DNA of 64,000 bases from Clusia tigrina (taxonomy: Eukaryota > Arthropoda > Insecta > Diptera > Clusiidae). The stretch lies in NCBI GenBank assembly GCA_920105625.2, contig OV050030.1, forward strand, positions 212,458,325 to 212,522,324, written 5' to 3'. The notes beneath the pieces are model-generated. The model made no database searches. It saw only the letters and a list, made by a program, of their open reading frames with translations, and was not told where the DNA came from. Below, piece after piece: positions 1 through 14,469 of this stretch. Made by a program: the position numbers and the translations under genes. Each line of letters opens with the position of its first letter. The stretch's first letter is position 1.

Positions 1-2640
1 TGGAGCGTCATAAAACCTTGAAATTTGGTGACAATAAAGTACTCGAGAGTCTTGTCAATTTAATCTATCTCTCATAGCTATGCTACCCTTGAGTCCCAAA
101 TCAAACACTGATAAAACTTCAAATGGCCCTAACTTCTATACGGTGCGTCCTACACCTATCAAAGTTTGCAACAATCAAATGCTTGAAAGTTTTTACTGGA
201 GCGTCATAAAACCTTGAAATTTTGTGACAATAAAGTACTCGAGCCTCTTATCAGTTTAAGCTATCGCTCAATAGCTATGCTACCCTGGAGTCCCAAATCA
301 ATCACTGATAAAACTTCAAATGGCCATAACTTCTATACGGTGCGTCATACACCTATCAAAGTTTGCAACAATCAAATGCTTGTAACTTTTTACTGGAGCT
401 TAATAAAATCTTGAAATTTTGTGACAATAAAGTACTCGAGCCTCTTGTCAATTAAAGCTATCTCTCATAGCTATGCTACCCTTGACTCTCAAATCAAACA
501 CTGATAAAACTTCAAATGGCCCTTACTTCTATACGGTGCGTCCCACACCTATCAAAGTTTGCAACAATCAAATGCTTGCAAGTTTTTACTGGAGCGTCAT
601 AAAACCCAGAAATTTTGTGACAATAAAGTACTCGAGCCTCTTGTCAATTTAAGCTTTCGCTCATAGCTATGCTACCCTTAGTCCCAAATCAACCACTGCG
701 AAAACTTCAAATGGACCTAACTTCTATACGGTGCGTCCTACACCTATCAAAGTTTGCAACAATCAAATGATTGTAACTTTTTACTGGAGCGTCATAAAAT
801 CTTGAAATTTTGTGACATTAAAGTACTCGCGCCTCTTATCAATTTAAGCTATAGCTCATAGCTATGCTACCCTTGAGTCCCAAATCAAACACTTCTAAAC
901 CTTCAAATGGCCCTACCTTCTATATGGTGCGTCCTATACCTATCAAAGTTTGCAACAATCAAGTGCTTGTAGCTTTTTACTGGAGCATAATAAAATCTTG
1001 AAATTTTGTGACAATAAAGTACTCGAGCCTCTTGTCAATTTAAGCTATCACTCATAGCTATGCTACCCTTGAGTCCCAAATCAAAGACTGATAAAACTTC
1101 AAAATGCTCTAACTTCTATACGGTGCGATATATACCTATCAAAGTATGCAACATTCAAATGCTTGTAACTTTTTACTGGAACGTCATAAAACCTTGAAAT
1201 TTGGTGACAGTAAAGCACTCGAGCCTCTAATCAATTTAAGTTATTGCTCATAGCTATGCTACCCTTAGTCCCAAATCAACCACTGATAAAACTTCAAATG
1301 GACCTAACTTCTATACGGTGCGTCCTATACCTATCAAAGTTTGCAACAATCAAATGCTTGTAACTTTTTACTGGAGCTTAATAAAAGCTTGAAATTTTGT
1401 GACAATAAAGTACTCGAGCCTCTTAACAATTTAAGCTATCGCTCATAGCTATGCTACCCTTGAGTCCCAAATCATACACTGATAAATCTTCAAACGGCCC
1501 TAATTTCTATACGGTGCGTCCTATACCTATCAAAGTTTGCAACAATCAAATGCTTGTTACTTTTTACTGGAGCTTAAAAAATCTTGAAATTTTGTGACAA
1601 TAAAGCACTCGAGCCTCTTATCAATTTAAGCTATCGCTCATAGCTATGCTACCCTTGAGTCCCAAATCAAACACTGATAAAACTTCAAATGGCCCTAACT
1701 TCTATACGGTGCGTCCCACACCTATCAAAGTTTGCAACAATAAAATGCTTGAAAATGTTTACTTTAGCGTCATAAAACCTTGAAATTTGGTGACAATAAA
1801 GTACTCGAGCCTCTTATCAATTCAAGCTATCGCTCATAGCTATGCTACACTTGAGTCCCAAATCAAACACTCATAAAACTTCAAATGGCCCTAACTTATA
1901 TACGGTGCATCCTACACCTATCAAACTTTTCAACAATCAAATGCTTGTAACTTCTTACTGGACAGTCTTAAAATCTTGAAATTTTGTGACAAAAAAGTAC
2001 TCGAGCGTCTTTTAAATTTAAGCTATCGCTCGGAGCTATGATACCCTTGAGTCCCAAATCTACCACTGCTAAGACTTCAAATGGCCCCAACGGTGCGTCA
2101 TATACCTATCAAAGTTTGCAACAATCAAATGCTTGTAACTTTTTACTGGAGCGTCATAAAATCTTGAAATTTTGTGACAATAAAGTACTCGAGCCTCTTA
2201 TCAATTTAACCTATCGCTAATAGCTATGCTACCCTTGAGTCCCAAATCAAACACTGATAAAACTTCAAATGGCCCTAACTTCTATACGGTGCGTCCTATA
2301 CCTATCAAAGTTTGCAATAATCAAATTCTGCAAGTTTTTACTTGTGCGTCATAAAACCTGTAAATTTTGTGACATTAAAGTACTCGCGCCTCTTGTCAAT
2401 TTAAGCTATCACTCATAGCTATGCTACCCTTGAGTCCCAAATCAAAGACTGATAAAACTTCAAAATGCCCTACCTTCTATATGGTGCGATATATACCTAT
2501 CAAAGTATGCAACATTCAAATGCTTGTAACTTTTTACTGGAACGTCATAACACCTTGAAATTTGGTGACAATAAAGTACTTGTGCCTCTTGTCAATTAAA
2601 GTTGTCGCTCATTGCTATGCTACCCTTGAGTCCCAAATCA

Positions 2641-2720
2641 AACACTGATAATACAATGGCCCTAAATTCTGTACTTTGCGTCCTACAGTTATCAGAGTTT
2701 GCAACAATCAAATGCTTGTA
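2641..2720 (+). repeat. Variant monomer with 8-base deletion (marker)
   Basis: The usual GATAAAACTTCAAATGGCCC is shortened to GATAATACAATGGCCC or GATAAGACAATGGCCC, followed by TTCTGTACTTTGCGTCCTAC. The same variant appears near 7977, 9988, 15523, 20665, 22478, 29189, 35091 and 40457, each about 480 bp before a 55-bp short unit or within the same block. It therefore travels with that short unit in the larger duplications. Confidence 0.75.
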
Positions 2721-3121
2721 ACTTTTTACTGGAGCGTCATAAAATCTTGAAATTTTGTGACAAAAAAGTACTCGAGCTTCTTATCAATTTAAGCTATCGC
2801 TCATAGCTATGCTACATTTGTGTGTCAAATCAAACACTGATGAAAATTCAAATGGCCCTAACTTCTATATGGTGCGTCCTACACCTATCAAAGTTTTCAA
2901 TAATCAAATGCTTGTAACTTTTTACTGGAGCGTCATAAAACCTTGAAATTTGGTGACAATAAACTACTCGAGAGTCTTGTCAAGTTAATCTGTCTCTCAT
3001 AGCTATGCTACCCTTGAGTCCCAAATCAAACACTGATAAAACTTCAAATGGTCCTAACTTCTATACGGTGCGTCTTATACCTATCAAAGATTGTCACAAT
3101 CAAATGCTTGTAACTTTTTAC

Positions 3122-3176
3122 TGGAGCGTCATAGAATCTTAAAATGTTCAACATTCAAATGCTTGTAACTTCTTAC
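3122..3176 (+). repeat. 55-bp truncated satellite unit (one of ten copies)
   Basis: Here the interval between successive TGGAG starts is 55 bp instead of 196. The sequence goes from CATAGAATCTTAAAAT directly to TTCAACATTCAAATGCTTG, so about 141 bp of the monomer centre is missing. The same 55-bp unit starts at 8457, 10468, 16002, 21143, 22956, 29465, 35372, 37956 and 40738. It always keeps the AATCTTAAAAT junction and is always followed by TGGAGAGTCATAAA. It does not occur after 40792. Confidence 0.85.
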
Positions 3177-6100
3177 TGGAGAGTCATAAAATCTTGAAAT
3201 TTTGTGACAATAAAGTACTCGAGCCTCTTATCAATTTAAGCTATCGCTCATAGCTATGCTACCCTTGAGTCCCAAATCAAACACTGATAAAACTTCAAAT
3301 GGCCCTAACTTCTATATGGTGCGTCCTACACTTATCAGAGTTTGCAATAATCAAATGCTTGTAACTATTTACTGGAGCGTCATAAAACCTTGAAATTTGG
3401 TGACAATAAAGTACCCGAGAGTCTTGTCAATTTAATCTATCTCTCATAGCTATGCTACCCTTGAGTCCCAAATCAAACACTGATAAAACTTCAAATGGCC
3501 CTAACTTCTATACGGTGCGTCCTACACCTATCAAAGTTTGCTACAATCAAATGCTTGAAAGTTTTTACTGGAGCGTCATAAAACCTTGAAATTTTGTGAC
3601 AATAAAGTACTCGAGCCTCTTATTACTTTAAGCTATCGCTCAATAGCTATGCTACCCTGGAGTCCCAAATCAAACACTGATAAAATTTCAAATGGCTCTA
3701 ACTTCTATACGGTGCGTCCCACACCTATAAAAGTTTGCAACAATCAAATGCTTGTAACTTTTTACTTGTGCGTCATAAAACCTTGAAATTTTATGACAAT
3801 AAAGTACTCGAGCCTCTTGTCAATTTAAGCTATCGCTCATAGCTATGCTACCCTTGAGACCCATATCAAACACTGATAAAACTTCAAATGGCCCTAACTT
3901 CTATCCGGTGCGTCCTATACCTATCAAAGTTTGCAACAATCAAATGCTTGTAAGTTTTTACTTTAGCGTCATAAAACCTTGAAATTTTGTAACAATAAAG
4001 TACACGAGCCTTTTATCAATTTAAGCTATCGCTCATAGCTATGCTACCCTTGAGCCCCAAATCAAACACTGATACAATTCCAAATGGCCCTACCTTCTAT
4101 ACGGTGCGTCCCACACCTATAAAAGTTTGCAACAATCAAATTCTGCAAGTTTTTACTTGTGCGTCATAAAACCTGTAAATTTTGTGACAATAAAGTACTC
4201 GAACCTCTTATCAATTTAAGCTATCGCTCATAGCTATGCTACCCTCGAGTCCCAAATCAGACACAGATAAAACTTCAAATGGCCTTCACTTCTATACGGT
4301 GCGTTCTACACCAATCAAAGTTTGCAACAATCAAATGCTTGTAACTTTTTACTGGAGCGTCATAAAACCTTGAAATTTGTGACAATAAAGTACTCGAGCC
4401 TCTTATCAATTCAAGCTATCGCTCATAGCTATGCTACATTTGTGTCTCAAATCAATCACTGATGAAAATTCAAATGGCCCTAACTTCTATACGGTGCGTC
4501 CTATACCTATCAAAGATTGCAACAATCAAATGCTTGTAACTTTTTACTGGAGCGTCATAGAACCTTGAAATTTGGTGACAATAACGTACTCGAGAGTCTT
4601 GTCAATTTAATCTATCTCTCATAGCTATGCTACCCTTGAGTCCCAAATCAAACACTGATAAAACTTCAAATGGCCCTAACTTCTATACGGTGCGTTCTAC
4701 AGCTATCAAAGTTTGCCAGAATCAAATGCTTGAAAGTTTTTACTGGAGCGTCATAAAACCTTGAAATTTTGTGACAATAAAGTACTCGAGCCTCTTATCA
4801 ATTTAAGGTATCGCTCATAGCTATGCTACCCTTAAGTCCCAAATCAAACACTGATAAAATTTCAAATGGCCCTAACTTCTATACGGTGCGTCCTACACCT
4901 ATAAAAGTTTGCAACATTCAAATGCTTGCAAGTTTTTACTGGAGCGTCATAAAACCTTGAAATTTTGTGAAAATAAAGTACTCGAGCCTCTTATCAATTT
5001 AAGGTATCGCTCATAGCTATGCTACCCTTAAGTCCCAAATCAAACACTGAAAAAATTTCAAATGGCCCTAACTTCTATACGGTGCATCCTACACCTATAA
5101 AAGTTTGCAACAATCAATTGCTTGCAAGTTTTCACTGGAGCTTAATAAAATCTTGAAATTTTGTGACAAAAAGTACTCGAGTCTCTTGTCAAGTTAAGCT
5201 ATTTCTCATAGCTATGCTACCCTTGAGTCTCAAATCAAACACTGATAAAACTTCAAATGGCCCTAACTTCTATACGGGGCGTCCTATACCTATCAAAGTT
5301 TGCAACAATCAAATGCTTTTAACTTTTTACTTGAGCTTAATAAAATCTGGAAATTTTGTGACAATAAAGCACTCGAGCCTCTTATCAATTAAAGCTATTG
5401 CTCATAGCTATGCTACCCTTGAGTCCCAAATCAAATACTGATAAAACTTCAAATGGCCCTAACTTCTATACGGTGCGTCCTACACCTATCAAAGTTTGCA
5501 ACAATAAAATGCTTGAAAATTTTTATTGAAGCGTCATAAAACCTTGAAATTTGGTGACAATAAAGTACTCGGGCCTCTTATCAATTCAAGCTATCGCTCA
5601 TAGCTATGCTACCCTTGAGTCCCAAATCAAAAACTGATAAAACTTCAAATGGCCCTAACTTCTATACGGTGCGTCCTATACCAATCAAAGTTTGCAACAA
5701 TCAAATGCTTGTAACTTTTTACTGGAGTTTAAAAAATCTTGAAATTTTGTGACAATAAAGCACTCGAGCCTCTTATCAATTTAAGCTATCGCTCATAGCT
5801 ATGCTACGCTTGAGTCCCAAATCAAACACTTATAAAACTTCAAATGGCAATAACTTCTATACGGTGCGTCCTACACCTATCAAATTTTGCAACAATAAAA
5901 TGCTTGAAAATGTTTACTGGAGTGTCATAAAACCTTGAAATTTTGTGAAAATAAAGTACTCGAGCCTCTTATCAATTTAAGGTATCGCTCATAGCTATGC
6001 TACCCTTAAGTCCCAAATCAAACACTGATAAAATTTCAAATGGCCCTAACTTCTATACGGTGCGTCCTACACCTATAAAAGTTTGCAACAATCAATTGCT

Positions 6101-9100
6101 TGCAAGTTTTCACTGGAGCTTAATAAAATCTTGAAATTTTGTGACAAAAAGTACTCGAGTCTCTTGTCAAGTTAAGCTATTTCTCATAGCTATGCTACCC
6201 TTGAGTCCCAAATCAAACACTGATATAACTTCAAATGGCCCTAACTTCTATACGGGGCGTCCTATACCTATCAAAGTTTGCAACAATCAAATGCTTGTAA
6301 CTTTTTACTTGAGCTTAATAGAATCTGGAAATTTTGTGACAATAAAGCACTCGAGCCTCGTATCAATTTAAGCTATTGCTCATAGCTATGCTACCCTTGA
6401 GTCCCAAATCAAATACTGATAAAACTTCAAATGGCCCTACCTTCTATACGGTGCGTCCCACACCTATAAAAGTTTGCAACAATCAAATTCTGCAAGTTTT
6501 TACTTGTGCGTCATAAAACCTGTAAATTTTGTGACAATAAAGTACTCGAACCTCCTATCAATTTAAGCTATCGCTCATAGCTATGCTACCCTCGACTCAC
6601 AAATCAAACACAGATAAAACTTCAAATGGCCTTCACTTCTATACGGTGCGTTCTACACCAATCAAAGTTTGCAACATTCAAATGCTTGTAACTTTTTACT
6701 GGAGCGTCATAAAATCTTGAAATTTTGTGACAATAAAGTACTCGAGCCTCTCGTCAATTTAACCTATCGCTCATAGCTATGCTACCCTCGAGTCACAAAT
6801 CAAACACAGATAAAACTTCAAATGGCCCTAACTTCTATACGGTGCGTCCTACACCTATCAAAGTTTGCAACAATAAAATGCTTGAAAATTTTTACTGAAG
6901 CGTCATAAAACCTTGAAATTTGGTGACAATAAAGTACTCGAGCCTCTTATCAATTCAAGCTATCGCTCATAGCTATGCTACCCTTGAGTCCCGATTCAAA
7001 AACTGATAAAACTTCAAATGGCCCTAACTTCTATACGGTGCGTCCTATACCTATCAAAGTTTGCAACAATCAAATGCTTGTAACTTTTTACTGGAGCTTA
7101 AAAAATCTTGAAATTTTGTGACAATAAAGCACTCGAGCCTCTTATCAATTTAAGCTATCGCTCATAGCTATGCTACGCTTGAGTCCCAAATCAAACACTT
7201 ATAAAACTTCAAATGGCCCTAACTTCTATACGGTGCGTCCTACACCTATCAAATTTTGCAACAATAAAATGCTTGAAAATGTTTACTGGAGTGTCATAAA
7301 ACCTTGAAATTTTGTGAAAATAAAGTACTCGAGCCGCTTGTCAATTTAAGCTATCACTTATAGCTATGCTACCCTTGAGTCCCAAATCAAGCACTGATAG
7401 AACTTCAAATGGCCTTAACTTCTATACGGTGCCTCCTACACCTATCAAAGTTTGGAACAATCAAATGCTTGTAACTTTTTACTGGAGCGTCATAAAACCC
7501 AGAAATTTTGTGACAATAAAGTACTCGAGCCTCTTGTCAATTTAAGCTTTCGCTCATAGCTATGCTACCCTTAGTCCCAAATCAACCACTGCTAAAACTT
7601 CAAATGGACCTAACTTCTATACGGTGCGTCCTACACCTATCAAAGTTTGCAACAATCAAATGCTTGTAACTTTTTACTGGAGCGTCATAAAATCTTGAAA
7701 TTTTGTGACATTAAAGTACTCGCGCCTCTTGTCAATTTAAGCTATCACTCATAGCTATGCTACCCTTGAGTCCCAAATCAAAGACTGATAAAACTTCAAA
7801 ATGCCCTAACTTCTATACGGTGCGATATATACCTATCAAAGTATGCAACATACAAATGCTTGTAACTTTTTACTGGAACGTCATAAAACCTTGAAATTTG
7901 GTGACAATAAAGTACTTGTGCCTCTTGTCAATTAAAGTTGTCGCTCATTGCTATGCTACCCTTGAGTCCCAAATCAAACACTGATAAGACAATGGCCCTA
8001 AATTCTGTACTTTGCGTCCTACAGTTATCAGAGTTTGCAACAATCAAATGCTTGTAACTTTTTACTGGAGCGTCATAAAATCTTGAAATTTTGTGACAAA
8101 AAAGTACTCGAGCCTCTTATCAATTTAAGCTATCGCTCATAGCTATGCTACATTTGTGTGTCAAATCAAACACTGATGAACATTCAAATGGCCCTCACTT
8201 CTATATGGTGCGTCCTACACCTATCAAAGTTTGCAATAATCAAATGCTTGTAACTTTTTACTGGAGCGTCATAAAACCTTGAATTTTGGTGACAATAACT
8301 ACTCGAGAGTCTTGTCAATTTAATCTGTCTCTCATAGCTATGCTACCCTTGAGTCCCAAATCAAACACTGATAAAACTTCAAATGGCCCTAACTTCTATA
8401 CGGTGCGTCTTATACCTATCAAAGATTGTCACAATCAAATGCTTGTAACTTTTTACTAGAGCGTCATAGAATCTTAAAATTTTCAACATTCAAATGCTTG
8501 TAACTTCTTACTGGAGAGTCATAAAATCTTGAAATTTTGTGACAATAAAGTACTCGAGCCTCTTATCAATTTAAGCTATCGCTCATAGCTATGCTACCCT
8601 TGAGTCCCAAATCAAACACTGATAAAACTTCAAATGGCCCTAACTTCTATATGGTGCGTCCTACACTTATCAGAGTTTGCAATAATCAAATGCTTGTAAC
8701 TTTTTACTGGAGCGTCATAAAACCTTGAAATTTGGTGACAATAAAGTACTCGAGAGTCTTGTCAATTTAATCTATCTCTCATAGCTATGCTACCCTTGAG
8801 TCCCAAATCAAACACTGATAAAACTTCAAATGGCCCTAACTTCTATACGGTGCGTCCTACACCTATCAAAGTTTGCAACAATCAAATGCTTGAAAGTTTT
8901 TACTGGAGCGTCATAAAACCTTGAAATTTTGTGACAATAAAGTACTCGAGCCTCTTATCAGTTTAAGCTATCGCTCAATAGCTATGCTACCCTGGAGTCC
9001 CAAATCAATCACTGATAAAACTTCAAATGGCCATAACTTCTATACGGTGCGTCATACACCTATCAAAGTTTGCAACAATCAAATGCTTGTAACTTTTTAC

Positions 9101-9766
9101 TGGAGCTTAATAAAATCTTGAAATTTTGTGACAATAAAGTACTCGAGCCTCTTGTCAATTAAAGCTATCTCTCATAGCTATGCTACCCTTGACTCTCAAA
9201 TCAAACACTGATAAAACTTCAAATGGCCCTTACTTCTATACGGTGCGTCCCACACCTATCAAAGTTTGCAACAATCAAATGCTTGCAAGTTTTTACTGGA
9301 GCGTCATAAAACCCAGAAATTTTGTGACAATAAAGTACTCGAGCCTCTTGTCAATTTAAGCTTTCGCTCATAGCTATGCTACCCTTAGTTCCAAATCAAC
9401 CACTGCGAAAACTTCAAATGGATCTAACTTCTATACGGTGCGTCCTACACCTATCAAAGTTTGCAACAATCAAATGATTGTAACTTTTTACTGGAGCGTC
9501 ATAAAATCTTGAAATTTTGTGACATTAAAGTACTCGCGCCTCTTATCAATTTAAGCTATAGCTCATAGCTATGCTACCCTTGAGTCCCAAATCAAACACT
9601 TCTAAACCTTCAAATGGCCCTACCTTCTATATGGTGCGTCCTATACCTATCAAAGTTTGCAACAATCAAGTGCTTGTAGCTTTATACTGGAGCATAATAA
9701 AATCTTGAAATTTTGTGACAATGAAGTACTCGAGCCTCTTGTCAATTTAAGCTATCACTCATAGCT

Positions 9767-12700
9767 ATGCTACCCTTGAGTCCCAAATCAAAGACTGATA
9801 AAACTTCAAAATGCCCTAACTTCTATACGGTGCGATATATACCTATCAAAGTATGCAACATTCAAATGCTTGTAACTTTTTACTGGAACGTCATAACACC
9901 TTGAAATTTGGTGACAATAAAGTACTTGTGCCTCTTGTCAATTAAAGTTGTCGCTCATTGCTATGCTACCCTTGAGTCCCAAATCAAACACTGATAAGAC
10001 AATGGCCCTAAGTTCTGTACTTTGCGTCCTACAGTTATCAGAGTTTGCAACAATCAAATGCTTGTAACTTTTTACTGGAGCGTCATAAAATCTTGAAATT
10101 TTGTGACAAAAAAGTACTCGAGCTTCTTATCAATTTAAGCTATCGCTCATAGCTATGCTACATTTGTGTGTCAAATCAAACACTGATGAAAATTCAAATG
10201 GCCCTAACTTGTATATGGTGCGTCCTACACCTATCAAAGTTTTCAATAATCAAATGCTTGTAACTTTTTACTGGAGCGTCATAAAACCTTGAAATTTGGT
10301 GACAATAAACTACTCGAGAGTCTTGTCAATTTAATCTGTCTCTCATAGCTATGCTACCCTTGAGTCCCAAATCAAACACTGATAAAACTTCAAATGGTCC
10401 TAACTTCTATACGGTGCGTCTTATACCTATCAAAGATTGTCACAATCAAATGCTTGTAACTTTTTACTGGAGCGTCATAGAATCTTAAAATGTTCAACAT
10501 TCAAATGCTTGTAACTTCTTACTGGAGAGTCATAAAATCTTGAAATTTTGTGACAATAAAGTACTCGAGCCTCTTATCAATTTAAGCTATCGCTCATAGC
10601 TATGCTACCCTTGAGTCCCAAATCAAACACTGATAAAACTTCAAATGGCCCTAACTTTTTATATGGTGCGTCCTACACTTATCAGAGTTTGCAATAATCA
10701 AATGCTTGTAACTATTTACTGGAGCGTCATAAAACCTTGAAATTTGGTGACAATAAAGTACCCGAGAGTCTTGTCAATTTAATCTATCTCTCATAGCTAT
10801 GCTACCCTTGAGTCCCAAATCAAACACTGATAAAACTTCAAATGGCCCTAACTTCTATACGGTGCGTCCTACACCTATCAAAGTTTGCTACAATCAAATG
10901 CTTGAAAGTTTTTACTGGAGCGTCATAAAACCTTGAAATTTTGTGACAATAAAGTACTCGAGCCTCTTATTACTTTAAGCTATCGCTCAATAGCTATGCT
11001 ACCCTGGAGTCCCAAATCAAACACTGATAAAATTTCAAATGGCTCTAACTTCTATACGGTGCGTCCCACACCTATAAAAGTTTGCAACAATCAAATGCTT
11101 GTAACTTTTTACTTGTGCGTCATAAAACCTTGAAATTTTATGACAATAAAGTACTCGAGCCTCTTGTCAATTTAAGCTATCGCTCATAGCTATGCTACCC
11201 TTGAGACCCATATCAAACACTGATAAAACTTCAAATGGCCCTAACTTCTATCCGGTGCGTCCTATACCTATCAAAGTTTGCAACAATCAAATGCTTGTAA
11301 GTTTTTACTTTAGCGTCATAAAACCTTGAAATTTTGTAACAATAAAGTACACGAGCCTTTTATCAATTTAAGCTATCGCTCATAGCTATGCTACCCTTGA
11401 GCCCCAAATCAAACACTGATACAATTCCAAATGGCCCTACCTTCTATACGGTGCGTCCCACACCTATAAAAGTTTGCAACAATCAAATTCTGCAAGTTTT
11501 TACTTGTGCGTCATAAAACCTGTAAATTTTGTGACAATAAAGTACTCGAACCTCTTATCAATTTAAGCTATCGCTCATAGCTATGCTACCCTCGAGTCCC
11601 AAATCAGACACAGATAAAACTTCAAATGGCCTTCACTTCTATACGGTGCGTTCTACACCAATCAAAGTTTGCAACAATCAAATGCTTGTAACTTTTTACT
11701 GGAGCGTCATAAAACCTTGAAATTTGTGACAATAAAGTACTCGAGCCTCTTATCAATTCAAGCTATCGCTCATAGCTATGCTACATTTGTGTCTTAAATC
11801 AATCACTGATGAAAATTCAAATGGCCCTAACTTCTATACGGTGCGTCCTATACCTATCAAAGATTGCAACAATCAAATGCTTGTAACTTTTTACTGGAGC
11901 GTCATAGAACCTTGAAATTTGGTGACAATAACGTACTCGAGAGTCTTGTCAATTTAATCTATCTCTCATAGCTATGCTACCCTTGAGTCCCAAATCAAAC
12001 ACTGATAAAACTTCAAATGGCCCTAACTTCTATACGGTGCGTTCTACAGCTATCAAAGTTTGCCAGAATCAAATGCTTGAAAGTTTTTACTGGAGCGTCA
12101 TAAAACCTTGAAATTTTGTGACAATAAAGTACTCGAGCCTCTTATCAATTTAAGGTATCGCTCATAGCTATGCTACCCTTAAGTCCCAAATCAAACACTG
12201 ATAAAATTTCAAATGGCCCTAACTTCTATACGGTGCGTCCTACACCTATAAAAGTTTGCAACAATCAAATGCTTGCAAGTTTTTACTGGAGCGTCATAAA
12301 ACCTTGAAATTTTGTGAAAATAAAGTACTCGAGCCTCTTATCAATTTAAGGTATCGCTCATAGCTATGCTACCCTTAAGTCCCAAATCAAACACTGAAAA
12401 AATTTCAAATGGCCCTAACTTCTATACGGTGCGTCCTACACCTATAAAAGTTTGCAACAATCAATTGCTTGCAAGTTTTCACTGGAGCTTAATAAAATCT
12501 TGAAATTTTGTGACAAAAAGTACTCGAGTCTCTTGTCAAGTTAAGCTATTTCTCATAGCTATGCTACCCTTGAGTCTCAAATCAAACACTGATAAAACTT
12601 CAAATGGCCCTAACTTCTATACGGGGCGTCCTATACCTATCAAAGTTTGCAACAATCAAATGCTTTTAACTTTTTACTTGAGCTTAATAAAATCTGGAAA

Positions 12701-13375
12701 TTTTGTGACAATAAAGCACTCGAGCCTCTTATCAATTAAAGCTATTGCTCATAGCTATGCTACCCTTGAGTCCCAAATCAAATACTGATAAAACTTCAAA
12801 TGGCCCTAACTTCTATACGGTGCGTCCTACACCTATCAAAGTTTGCAACAATAAAATGCTTGAAAATTTTTACTGAAGCGTCATAAAACCTTGAAATTTG
12901 GTGACAATAAAGTACTCGAGCCTCTTATCAATTCAAGCTATCGCTCATAGCTATGCTACCCTTGAGTCCCAAATCAAAAACTGATAAAACTTCAAATGGC
13001 CCTAACTTCTATACGGTGCGTCCTATACCAATCAAAGTTTGCAACAATCAAATGCTTGTAACTTTTTACTGGAGCTTAAAAAATCTTGAAATTTTGTGAC
13101 AATAAAGCACTCGAGCCTCTTATCAATTTAAGCTATCGCTCATAGCTATGCTACGCTTGAGTCCCAAATCAAACACTTATAAAACTTCAAATGGCAATAA
13201 CTTCTATACGGTGCGTCCTACACCTATCAAATTTTGCAACAATAAAATGCTTGAAAATGTTTACTGGAGTGTCATAAAACCTTGAAATTTTGTGAAAATA
13301 ATGTACTCGAGCCTCTTATCAATTTAAGGTATCGCTCATAGCTATGCTACCCTTAAGTCCCAAATCAAACACTGA
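9767..13375 (+). repeat. Segmental satellite duplication, copy 2
   Basis: Counterpart of 2420-6025 at an offset of 7346-7347, with scattered single-base differences. Together with the 7544-bp and 8707-bp offsets seen on either side, it shows that this part of the array was assembled by several separate exchanges rather than one clean duplication. Confidence 0.7.
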
Positions 13376-14469
13376 TACAATTTCAAATGGCCCTAACTTC
13401 TATACGGTGCGTCCTACACCAATCAAAGTTTGCAACAATCAAATGCTTGTAACTTTTTACTGGAGCGTCATAAAACCTTGAAATTTGGTGACAATAAAGT
13501 ACTCGAGCCTCTTATCAATTCAAGCTATCGCTCATAGCTATGCTACCCTTCAGTCCCAAATCAAACACTGATAAAATTTCAAATGGCCCTAAATTCTATA
13601 CGGTGCGTCCTATACCTATCAAAGTTTGCAACAATCAAATGCTTGTAACTTTTTACTAGAGCTTAATAAAATCTTGAAATTTTGAGACAATAAAGTACTC
13701 CAGCCTCTCGCCAATTTAACCTATCGCTCATAGCTATGCTACGCTTGAGTCCCAAATCAAACACTTATAAAACTTCAAATGGCAATAACTTCTATACGGT
13801 GCGTCCTACACCTATCAAATTTTGCAACAATAAAATGCTTGAAAATGTTTACTGGAGTGTCATAAAACCTTGAAATTTTGTGAAAATAAAGTACTCGAGC
13901 CTCTTATCAATTTAAGGTATCGCTCATAGCTATGCTACCCTTAAGTCCCAAATCAAACACTGATAAAATTTCAAATGGCCCTAACTTCTATACGGTGCGT
14001 CCCACACCTATAAAAGTTTGCAACAATCAAATTCTGCAAGTTTTTACTTGTGCGTCATAAAACCTGTAAATTTTGTGACAATAAAGTACTCGAACCTCCT
14101 ATCAATTTAAGCTATCGCTCATAGCTATGCTACCCTCGAGTCACAAATCAAACACAGATAAAACTTCAAATGGCCTTCACTTCTATACGGTGCGTTCTAC
14201 ACCAATCAAAGTTTGCAACATTCAAATGCTTGTAACTTTTTACTGGAGCGTCATAAAATCTTGAAATTTTGTGACAATAAAGTACTCGAGCCTCTCGTCA
14301 ATTTAACCTATCGCTCATAGCTATGCTACCCTCGAGCCACAAATCAAACACAGATAAAACTTCAAATGGCCCTAACTTCTATACGGTGCGTCCTACACCT
14401 ATCAAAGTTTGCAACAATAAAATGCTTGAAAATTTTTACTGAAGCGTCATAAAACCTTGAAATTTGGTG

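Larger units (their letters stand above)
2420..6025 (+). repeat. Segmental satellite duplication, copy 1
   Basis: About 3.6 kb (18 to 19 units) whose order of variant monomers matches 9767-13375. Shared markers include ACGTCATAACACC (2541 and 9887), the 55-bp short unit (3122 and 10468) and TTATTACTTTAAGC (near 3621 and 10968). The offset changes from 7346 to 7347 through one extra T near 10658. Beyond about 6025 the two copies diverge. Boundaries were read by eye and may be off by tens of bases. Confidence 0.7.
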